DNA of 64,000 nt, taken from the NCBI GenBank assembly GCA_029961685.1, contig JARWKL010000001.1, positions 30,640,295 to 30,704,294 of the forward strand, given 5' to 3'. This DNA is from Aristolochia californica (Eukaryota; Streptophyta; Magnoliopsida; Piperales; Aristolochiaceae). Position 1 is the first letter of the stretch. Every line of letters begins with the position of its first letter. The translations under genes were made by a program, and so were the position numbers. The notes beneath the pieces are model-generated. The model did not search any database, was not told the DNA's origin, and worked only from the letters and a program-made list of their open reading frames with translations. Shown piece by piece: positions 47,915 to 59,800 of this stretch.

Positions 47915-50900
47915 TAGGTCATTTGCATCTTTTCACATAATGCATATCCGTTTTTTAAAACATGTGTAGAAAAATCTCTTTCTAATAAAATTCCAAGCTA
48001 TTAGGGTTGAACTAGTAGAATTTCCCAAATTTGGATACCAAAACTTCTGTGTTCATTTGTGGTGTGTGAATAAATTTTCCTTACTTACATTTGTTATTGC
48101 TTTAAATTCTTTCTATACATAAACTCTAAAATTTTAATTTTTTTTGTGATCATTTTGCCTTTTATCTCATTTTTTGTTTACGAGATTAAGGGAAAGTGAA
48201 AAACTCAAGTTTTGATTTAACAAAAAAGAATTCATCTAAAATGGAAATGCACATTGCACAAATGTAGAGAGTGAAAATTCCAAAAAGTATCTGTAATTTT
48301 TAGGGATTGTAAACTCTTTTTAGTTTTTATATACACGATTTTGCAATCGTCGGGAAATGGGGGAGGCGGGTGATTTTTGACTGAGTATTGACTCCCAATC
48401 CATAAGTCATTCCTTACAAAAATATCACCCTTTACGCATGATAATTCACTTTACAATCATCTATGATCGTTCGGTCAGCTTTTTGGAAATGGGCTAAATA
48501 ATAGCTTGTTTGACTCGGGTAAATATCCCACCTCACGTTCACTTGGGATTTTAATGTTACTCTCTTTAAAAGGTTTGGATCCATAGGTCATTTGCATCTT
48601 TAACATGTTTCAAGTATGCATATCCAATTCTTAAAACATGTGTAGAAAAATCTCTTTCTAATAAAATTCCTAGCTATTAGGGTTGAACAAGTGGAATTGC
48701 CCAAACTTGGATAACAAAACTTTTGTGTTCATTTGTGGTGTGTGAAGATTTATATTTACATACATTTTTTATTTTTTTAGATTCTTGCTATACATAAACT
48801 CTAAAATTTTCATTTTGTTGTGATCATTTTGTCTCTTTTTTTGTTTACAAGATGAAGGGAAAGTGAAAACTCAACTTTTGATTTAAGAAAAAAGTATATA
48901 TCCAAAATGGAAATGCACAATGCACAAATAGACAAAGATAGTTCAAAAAAATCTTTGTAATTTTTAGGGATTGTAAACTCTTTTTATTTTTTATTTACAA
49001 GGTTTTTCTATTAGGAAAAGGGCGAGGCAGGGGATTTTTAACTGAGTGTTGACTCCAATTACATAAGTCAATCCATACAAAAAATATAGCCTGTTACACA
49101 TGATAAATCACTTTACAATCATCTATGATTGTTAGGTTATCTTTTCGTAAATGGGAAAAATAATGGCTTGTTTGACTCGGGTAAATATCCCACTGCACGT
49201 TCACTTGAGTATTTAATGTTATTCTCTTTAAAAGGTTTGGATCCATAGGTCATTTGCATCTTTAACATGTTTCAAGCATACATATCAATTAATTAAAACA
49301 TGTGTAGAAAAATATCTTTCTTATAAAATTCCAAGCTATTAGGGTTGAACTAGTGGAATTTCCCAAACTTGGATAACAAAAGTTTGTGTTGATATGTGGT
49401 GTGTGAATAAATTTTCTTTATTTACATTTTCTATTGTTTTAAATTATTTCCATCCACAAACTCTAAAATTTTCATTTTGTTCTGATTGCCTTTTATCTTT
49501 TTTTTTTTGTTTACGAGATGAAGGGAATATGAAAACTCAAGTTTTGATTTAAGAAAAAAGTATACATCTAAAATCAAAATGCACAATGGCCAAATCTAGA
49601 GAGAGATAATTCCAAAAAGTGTTTCCAATTTTTAGGGATTGTAAACTCTCTTTAGTTTTTATATACAAGGTTTTTCAATCGTTGGGAAAAGGGGGAGGCG
49701 GGGGAGTTTTAACTGAGTGCTGACTCCCAATCCAAAAGACATTCCTTACAAAAATATAGCCCGTTACACAAGATAAATCACTTTAAAATCATCTTTGATC
49801 ATTAGGTGAGCTTTTTGTAATTGAGCAAAATAATGGTGTGTTTGACTCGGGTAAATATCCCACCACACGTTCACTTGAGAATTTAATGTTATTCTCTTTA
49901 AAAGGTTTGCATCCACAGGTCATTTGCATCTTTAACACATTTCAAGCAGGCATGTCCATTTTTTAAAACATGCGTAGAAAAATCTCTTTCTTATAAAATT
50001 CCAAGCTATTAGAGTTGAACTAGTGGAATTTCCCAAACATGGACAACAAAACTTTTGTGCTCATTTGTGGTGTGTGAATCAATTTTCTTTACGTACATTT
50101 GATATTGTTTTAAATTCTTTCCATACAAAACTCTAAAATTTTAATTTTGTTCTGATCTATTTGCCTTTTATCAATTTTTTTATTTACAAGAAGAAGGGAG
50201 AGAGAAAACTCAAGTTTTTATTTAAGAAAAAATTATACATCTAAAATGGAAATGCACATTGCACAAATGTAGAGAGAGATAATTCCAAAAAGTGTTTGCA
50301 ATTTTTAGGGATTGTAAGTTCTTTTTAGTTTTTGAATACAAGGTTTTGCAATCATCGGGAAAAGGGAGAGGCAGAGGATTTTTTACTAAGTGTTACCTCC
50401 CAATCCATAAGTCATTCCTTGCAAAAATATAGCCCGTTACGCTTGATAAATCACTTTACATTCATCTATGATAGTTAGGTCAGCTTTTTGACTCGTGTAA
50501 ATATCCCACCGCATGTTCACACGAGAATTTAATGTTATTCTCTTTAAAACGTTTGGATCCATAGGTCTGGATCCGTAGGTCATTTGCATCTTTAACATGT
50601 TTCAAGCATGCATATCCATTTTTTGAAACATGTGTAAAAAAACTCATTTTACAAAATTCCAGGCTATTAGGGTTGAACTAGTGGAATTTCCTAAACTTGG
50701 ATAATAAAACTTTTGTGTTCATTTGTGGTGTGTGAATAAATGTTCATTACTTACATTTGTTATTGCTTTAAATTATTTCCATACATAAACTCTAAAATTT
50801 TCATTTTGTTCTAATCTATTTGCCTTTTATCACTTTTTTTGTTCACGAGATGAAGGGAAAGTGAAAAATCAAGTTTTGATTTAAGAAAAAGGTATACATC

Positions 50901-52819
50901 TAAAATGGAAATGCACAATGTACAAATGTAGAGAGAGATAATTCCAAAAAGTGTCAGTAATTTTTAGGGATTGTAAACTGTTTTTAGTTTTATATATAAG
51001 GTTCTTCAATCATCGGGAAAAGGGGGAGGCGGGGAATTTTTAACCGAGTGTTGACTTCCAATCCATAAGTCATTCCTGAAAAAAATATAGTCCTTTACAT
51101 ATGATAATTCACTTTATAATCGTCTATGATCATTAGGTTAGATTTTTGTAAATGGGCAAACTAATGGCTTATTTGACTCAAGTAAATATCCCACTGCACG
51201 TTCACTTGAGGATTTATTGTTATTCTATTTAAAAGGTTTGGAACCATAGGTCATTTGCATCTCTAACTTGTTCCAAGCATGCATATCCAATTTTTAAAAC
51301 ATGTGAAGAAAAATCTCTTTCTTATAAAATTCCAAGCTATTGGGGTTGAACTAGTGGAATTTCCCAAACTTGGATAACAAAACTTTTGTGTTCATTTGTG
51401 GTGTGTGAATAAATTTTCTTTACTTACATTTGTTTCTGCTTTAAATTCTTTCCATACATAAACTCTAAAATTTTCATTTTGTTCTAATCTATTTGCCTTT
51501 TATCACATTTTTTGTTCACAAGATGAAGGAAAACTGAAAACTCAAGTTTTGATTTAAGAAAAAGGTATACTTCTAAAATGGAAATGCACAATGTACAAAT
51601 GTAGAGAGAGATAATTCCAAAAAGTGTCAGTAATTTTTAGGGATTGTAAACTCTTTTTATTTTTTATATATAAGGTTTTGCAATCATCGGAAAAAGGGGG
51701 AGGCGGGGGATTTTTAACTGAGTGTTGACTCCCAATCCATAAGTCATTCCTGAAAAAAATATAGTTCTTTATGTATGATAATTTACTTTACAATCATCTA
51801 TGATCGTTAGGTCAGATTTTTGTAAATGGGCAAAATAATGGCTTGTTTGACTCAGGTAAATATTCAACCGCAAGTTCACTTGAGAATTTAATGTTATTCT
51901 CTTTAAAAAGTTTGGATCTATAGGGCATTTGCATCTTTAACTTGTTTCAAGCATGCATATCCAATTTTTAAAACATGTGAAGAAAAATCTCTTTCTTATA
52001 AAATTCCAAGCTATTAGGGTTGAACAAGTGGAATTTCCCAAACTCGGATAACAAAACTTTTGTGTTCATTTGTGGTGTGTGAATAAATTTTCTTTACTTA
52101 CATTTGTTATTGGTTTAAATTCTTTCCATACATAAACTCTAAAATTTTCATTTTGTTCTGATCTATTTGCCTTTTATCTCTTTTTTTGTTTACGAAATAA
52201 ACGGAAAGTGTAAACTCAAGTTTTGATTTAACAAAAAAGTATACATCTTAAATGGAAATGTACAATGCACAAATGTAGAGAGAGATAATTCCAAAAAGTG
52301 TCTATAATTTTTAGGGAATGTAAACTCTTTTTCGTTTTTATATATCAGGTTCTGCAATCATTGGGACAAGGGGGAGGCAATGGATTTTTAGCAGAGTGTT
52401 GACTCCCAATCCATAAGTCATTCCTTACAAAACTATTGCGCGTTAAGCATGATAAATCACATTACAATCATCTATGATCGGTAGGTTACCTTTTTGTAAA
52501 TGGGCAAAATAATGGCTCGTTTGACTCGGGTAAGTATACCACTGCACTTTCACTTGAGAATTTAATTTTATCCTCTTTAAAAGGTTTGAATCCATAGGTC
52601 ATTTTCATCTTTAACATGTTTCAAGCATGCCTATCCATTTTTTAAAACATGTGTAGAAAAATCTCTTTCTTATAAAATTCCGACCTATAAGAGTTGAACT
52701 AGAGGAAATTTTCCAAACTTGGATAACAAAAATTTTGTGTTCATTTATGGTGTGTGAATAAATTTTCAGTACTTACATTATTTTATTGCTTTAAATTCTT
52801 TCCACACATAAACCCTAAA

Positions 52820-54830
52820 ATTTTCATTTTGTTGTGATCTATTTTCCTTTTATCTCTTTTTTTGTTAGCGAGATGATGGGAAAGTGAAAACCCAACTTTT
52901 GATTTAAGAAAAAAGTATACATATAAAATGTAAATGCACAATGCATAAATGTCGAAAAAGATAATTCCAAAAAGTGTTTGTAATTTTTAGGGATTGTAAA
53001 CTCTTTTTAGTTTTTATATATCTGGTTCTACAATCGTTTGGAAAAGGGGGTGACGGGGGATTTTTAACTGAGTGTTGACTCCCAATCCATAAGTCCTTCC
53101 TTACAAAAAAATAGCCCGTTACGCATGATAAATCACTTGACAATCATCTATGATCGGTAGGTCAGCTTTTGGTAGATAGGAAAAATAATGGCTTGTTTGA
53201 CTTGGGTAAATATCCCACCACCGCACGTTCACTTGAGAATTTAATGTTGTTCTCTTTAAAAGGTACTGATCCATAGGTCATTTGCATCTTTAATATGTTT
53301 CAACAATGCCTATCGATTTTTTAAAACATGTGTAGAAAAATCTCTTTCTTATGAAATTCTTAGCTATTAGGGTTGAACATGTAGAATTTTCCAAACTTGG
53401 ATAACAAAACCTTTTGTTTTCATTTGTGGTGTGTGAACAAACTTTCTTTACTTACATTTGTTTATTGCTTTAAATTCTTTCCTTACATAAACTCTAAAAT
53501 TTTCAATTTGTAGTGATCTATTTGCCTTTTATCTCTTTTTTTGTTTCCAACATGAATGGAAAGTGAAACTCAAGTGATGATTTAAGAAAAAAGTATATGT
53601 ATAAAATCGAAATGCACAATGCACAAATTTAGTGAGAGATAATTTCAAAAAGTGCATGTAATTTTTAGGGATTCTAAACTCTTTTTAGGTTTTATATATC
53701 TTGTTCTGTAATCGTCGGGAAAAGGGTGAGGCAAGGGATTTTTAATGAAGTGTTGACTCCAAATCCATAAATCATTTTATACAAAAACATAGCCCATTAC
53801 GCATGATAAATCACTTTACAAACTTTTTGTAAATGGGCACAATAATGGCTTGTTTGATTCGGGTAAATATCCCACCGCATATTTACTTTAGAATTTAATG
53901 TTATTCTCTTTAAAAGGTTTGGATCCATAGGTCATTTGCATCTTTAACATGTTTCAAGCATGCTTATCCATTTTTTAAATCAGGTGTAGAAAAATCTCTT
54001 TCTTAAAAAACTAAGAGCATTAATGGTTGAACTAGTGGAATTTCCCAAGCTCGAATAACAAAAAATTTGTGTTCATTTGTGGTGCATGAATAATTTTTCT
54101 TCTTTTACACTTGTTTATTGCTTTAAATTCTTTCCATACATAAACCCTAAAGTTTTCATTTTGTTGTGATCTATTTGCCTTTTATCTCTTTTTTTGTTTA
54201 CAAGATGAAGGGAAAGTCAAAACTCATGTTTTTATTTAAGAAAAAAGTATACATCCAAAATGGAAATGCACAATGCACAAATATAGAGAGAGATAATTCC
54301 ACAAATTGTCTGTAATTTTAAGGGATTGTAAACTTTTTTGAGTTTTTATATATCAGGTTTTGCAATCGTCGGGAAAATTGGGAGGCAGGGGATTTTTAAC
54401 TGAATGTTGACTCCGAATCCAAAAGTCTTTCCTTACAAAAATATAGCCTGTTATGCATGATAAATCACTTTACAATCATCTATGATCGTTAGGTCAGCTT
54501 TTTGTAAATGGGCAAAATAATGGCTTGTTTGACTTGGGTAAATATCCCAACGCATGTACATTTGAGAATTTAATGTCATTCTCATTAAAAGGTTTGGATC
54601 CATAGGTCATTTGCATCTTTAACATGTTTCATGCATGTCTATCCATTTTTTAAAACATGTGTAGAAAAACCTGTTTCTTATAAAATTCCGAGCAATTAGG
54701 GTTGAACTAGTGGCATTTCCCAAACTTGGAAAACAAAAATTTTGTGTTTATTTGTGTTTCTGAATAAATTTTTTTTACTTACATTTGTTTACTGCTTTAA
54801 ATTCTTTCCACACATAAACCCTAAAATTTT
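52820..54830 (+). repeat. Left copy of a ~2,008-bp three-monomer tandem duplication
   Basis: Shares ordered variants with the next three monomers at an offset of about 2,008 bp. These include GATCGGTAGGTCAGCTTTTG (53,152/55,160), TTAATGAAGTGTTGACTCCA (53,741/55,750), TCCGAATCCAAAAGTCTTTC (54,412/about 56,437) and GGCATTTCCCAAACTTGGAA (about 54,711/56,734). Unit A has this set once, at 34.4-36.1 kb, so the doubling happened after the 14-kb duplication. Confidence 0.82.
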
Positions 54831-56850
54831 CATTTTGTTGTGATCTATTTGCCTTTTATCTCTTTTTTTTTGTTTACAACATGATGGGAACGTGAAAACT
54901 CAAGTTTTGATTTAAGAAAAAAGTATACATATAAAATGGAAATGCACAATGCACAAATGTAGAAAAAGATAATTCCAAAAAGTGTTTATAATTTTTAGGG
55001 ATTGTAAACTCTTTTTAGTTTTTATATATCTAGTGCTACAATCGTTGGGAAAAGGAGGAGGCAGGGGATTTTTAACTGAGTGTTGACTCCCAATCCATAA
55101 GTCCTTCCTTACAAAAATATAGCCCGTTACGCATGATAAATCACTTGACAATCATCTATGATCGGTAGGTCAGCTTTTGGTAGATGGGCAAAATAATGGC
55201 TTGTTTGACTCGGGTAAATATCCCACCACACGTTCACTTGAGAATTTAATGTTATTCTCTTTAAAAGGTTTTGATCCATAAGTCATTTGCATCTTTGATA
55301 TGTTTCAACCATGCCTGTCTATTTTTTAAAACATGTGTAGAAAAATCTCTTTCTTATAAAATTCTTAGCTATTAGGGTTGAACATGTAGAATTTCCCAAA
55401 CTTGGATAACAAAACCTTTTGTGTTCATTTGTGGTGTGTGAACAAACTTTCTTTACTTACATTTGTTTATTGCTTTAAATTCTAGCCATACATAAACTCT
55501 AAAATTTTCAATTTGTAGTGATCTATTTGCCTTTTATCTCTTTTTTTGTTTCCGACATGAAAGGAAAGTAAAAACTCAAGTTATGATTTAAGAAAAAATT
55601 ATACGTATAAAATAGAAATGCACAATGCACAAATTTAGTGAGAGATAATTCCTAAAAGTGTATGTAATTTTTAGGGATTCTAAACTCTTTTTAGTTTTTA
55701 TATATCTTGTTTTGTAATCGTTGGGAAAAAGGTGAGGCGAGGGATTTTTAATGAAGTGTTGACTCCAAATCCATAAATCATTTTATACAAAAATATATCC
55801 CGTTACGCATGATAAATCACTTTACAATCATCTTTGATCGTTAAGTCAACTTTTTGTAAATGGGCATAATAATGGCTTGTTTGATTCGGGTAAATATCCC
55901 ACCGCACATTTACTTGAGAATTTAATGTTATTCTCTTTAAAAGGTTTGGATCCATAAGTCATTTGGATCTTTAACATGTTTCAAGCATGCTTATCCATTT
56001 TTTATATCAGGTGTAGAAAAATCACTTTCTTAAAAAACTACGAGCATTAATGGTTGAACTAGTGGAATTTCCCAAACTCGGATAACAAAAATTTTGTGTT
56101 CATTTGTGGTGCATGAATAATTTTTCTTTTTTTACTTTTGTTTATTGCTTTAAATTCTTTCCATACATAAACCCTAAACTTTTCATTTTGTTGTGGTCTA
56201 TTTGCCTTTCATCTCTTTTTTTGTTTACAAGATGAAGGGAAAGTGAAAACTCATGTTTTTATTTAAGAAAAAAGTATACATCCAAATTGGAAATGCACAA
56301 TGCACAAATGTAGAGAGATAATTCCAAAAATTGTCTGTAATTTTAAGGGATTGTAAACTCTTTTTAGTTTATATATATCAGGTTCTGCAATCGTCGGGAA
56401 AAGGGGGAGGCAGGGGATTTTTAACTGAGTGTTGACTCCGAATCCAAAAGTCTTTCCTTACAAAAATATAGCCCGTTACGCATGGTAAATCACTTTACAA
56501 TCATCTATGATCGTTAGGTCAGCTTTTTGTAAATGGGCAAAATAATGGCTTGTTTGACTCGTGTAAATATCCCAACGCATGTACACTTGAGAATTTAATG
56601 TCATTCTCATTCAAAGGTTTGGATCCATAGGTCATTTGCTTCTTTAACATGTTTTATGCATGTCTATCCATTTTTTAAAACATGTGTAGAAAAACCTGTC
56701 TCTTATAAAATTCCGAGCAATTAGGGTTGAACTAGTGGCATTTCCCAAACTTGGAAAACAAAAATTTTGTGTTTATTTGTGGTTTGTGAATAAATTTTGT
56801 TTACTTACCTTTGTTTACTGATTTAAATTCTTTCCATACATAAACCCTAA
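54831..56850 (+). repeat. Right copy of the ~2,008-bp three-monomer tandem duplication
   Basis: The counterpart of 52,820-54,830, with the same ordered variants. It is more diverged than the 2,680-bp pair, so it is probably older. Confidence 0.82.
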
Positions 56851-59800
56851 AATTTACATTTTCTTGTGATCTATTTGCCTTTTATGTCTTTTTTTGTTTA
56901 TGACATGATGGGAAAGTGAAAACTCAAGTTTTGATTTAAGAAAAAAGTATACATATAAAATGGAAATGCACAATGCACAAATGTAGAAAAAGATAATTCC
57001 AAAAAGTGTTATAATTTTTAGGGATTGTAAATTCTTTTTAGTTTTTATATATTTGGTTTTGCAATCGTTTGGGAAAAGGGGGAGGCGGGGGATTTTTAAC
57101 TGAGTGTTGACTCCCAATCAATAAGTCCTTCCTTACAAAAATATAGCCTGTTACGCATGATAAATCACTTGAAAATCATCTATGATTAGTAGGTCAGCAT
57201 TTGGTAAATGGGCTAAATAATGGGTTTGGACCTGTAGGTCATTTGCATCTTTAACATCTTAAATTTCTTTCCTTTAAAATTCCGAGCTATTAGGGCTGAA
57301 CTAGTGGAATTTCTCAAACTTGGATAACAAAACTTTTGTGATCATTTGTGGTGTGTGAATAAATTTTCTTTACTTACATTTGTTTATTTATTTAAATTCT
57401 TTGCATACATAAACCCTAAAATTTTCATTTTCTTGTGATCTATTTGCGTTTTATCTCTTTTTTTGTTTACGAGATGAAGGGATAGTGAATACTCAAGTTA
57501 TGATTTTAGAAAAAAGTAAATATCTAAAATGGAAATGCACAATGCAAAAATGTAAACAGAAATAAGTCCAAAAAGTGGCAATAATTTTTAGGGATCATAA
57601 ACTCTTTTTAGTTTTTATATATCATGTTCTGATCTCGTCGGGAAAAGGGGGAGGCGGGGGATTTTTCACTGAGTGTTGACATCCAATCCATAAGTTATTC
57701 GTTAGAAAATATAGCCTGTTATGCATGATGAATCACTTTACAATCATCTATGATGGTTACGTCAGCTTTTTGTAATTGGGAAAAATAATGGCTTGTTTGA
57801 CTCAAGTAAATATACCACCGCACGTTCACTTGAGATTTTAATGTTATTCTCTTTAAAAATTTTGGATCCATAGGTAATTTGCATCTTTCACATGTTTCAA
57901 GCATGCATATCCAGTTTTTAAAACATGTGTAGAAAAATCTCTTTCATATAAAATTCAGAGGTGTTAGGGTTGAACTAGTGGAATTTCCCAAAATTGGATA
58001 ACAAAACTTTTGTGTTCATTTGTGGTGTGCGAAAAAGTTTTATTTACTTACATTTTTTTATTTCTTTAAATTCTTTCCATTCATAAACTCTAAAATTTTC
58101 ATTTTGTTGTGATCAATTTGCCTTATATCTCTTTTTTTTTTTGTTTACGAGACGAAGGAAAAGTGAAAACTCAAGTTTGTATTTAAGAAAAAAGAATACA
58201 TCTAAAATGGAAATGCACAATGCACAAATGTGGGGAGAGATAATTCTAAACTGTGTGCGTAATTTTTAGGGATTTTAAACTCTATTTAGTTTTTATTTAT
58301 CAGGTTCTGCAATCATCGGGAAAAGGGGGAGGCGAGGGTTTTTTAACTGATTGTTGACTCCCAATCCCTAAGTAATTCCTTACAAAAATATAGCCTATTA
58401 CACATGATAAATCACTTCCCAATCATCTATGATCGTTACATCAGCTTTTTGTAAATGGGCAAAATAATGGCTTGTTTGACTCGGATAAGTATCCCACAGC
58501 ACGTTTACTTGATAATTTAATTTTATTCTCTTTAAATGGGTTTGATCCATAGGACATTTGAATCTTTAACATGTTTCAAGCATGCATATCCATTTTTTAA
58601 AACATGAGTAGAAAAATTTCTTTGTTATAAAATTCCGAGCTATTAGTGTTAATATAGTGGAATTACCCAAACTTGGATAATAAAACTTTTGTTTTCATTT
58701 GTGTTGTGTGAATAAATTTTCTTTACTTACATTTGCTTATTGCTTTAAATTCTTACCATTCATAAACTCTAAAATTTTCCTTTTTGTGTGATCTATTTGC
58801 TTTTTATCTCTTTTTTTGTTTACGAGATGACTGGAAAGTGATAAATGTAGAGAGAGATAATTCCAAAAAGTGTTTGTAATTTTTAGGGATTGTAAACTCT
58901 TTTTAGATTTTTTATATTAGGTTCTACAATCGTCAGGAAAAGGGGGAGGCGGTGGATTTTGAACTAAGTGTTGACTCCCAATCCATTAGTCATTCCTTAA
59001 AAAAAGATAGCTCGTTATGCATGATAAATCACTTTACAATCATCTTTGATCATTGGGTCAGCTTTTTGTGAATTGGAAAAATAATGGATTGTTTGGCTCA
59101 GGTAAATATCCCACCGCACGTTCACTTGAGAATTTAATGTTATTCTCTTTAAAAGTTTAGGATCCATAGGTCATTTGCATCATTAAAATGTTTTAACAAT
59201 GCATATCTATTTTATAAAACATGTGTAGAAAAATCTCTCTTATAAAATTCCGAGCTATTAGGGTTGAACTAGTGGAATTTCCCAAACTAGGATAACAAAA
59301 CTTTTGTGTTCATTTGTGGTGTGTGAATAAACTTTCTTTACAAACATTTGTTTATTTCTATAAATTTTTTCCATACATGAACTCTAAAATTTTCATTTTA
59401 TAGTGATCTTTTTGCCGTTTATCTCTTTTTTTTGTTTAAGAGATGAAGGGACAGTGAAAATGCACAATGCACAAATGTAGAGAGAGATAATTCCAAAAAG
59501 TGTCTATAATTTTTAGGGATTGTAAACTCTTTTTACTTTTTATATTTCAGGTTCTGCAATCGTCGGGAAAAGGGGGAGGAGGGAGATTTTTAACTGTGTG
59601 TTAACTCCCAATCGATAAGTCATTTCTAAAAAAATATAGCCCGTTACACATGATAAATCACTTGACACTCATCTATGATTGTTAGGTCCACTTGTTGTAA
59701 ATGGGCAAAATAATGGCTTGTTTGACTCAGGTAAATATCCCACCACACGTTCGCTTGAGAATTTAATGTTATTCTCTTTATAAGGTTTGGATTCGTAGAT

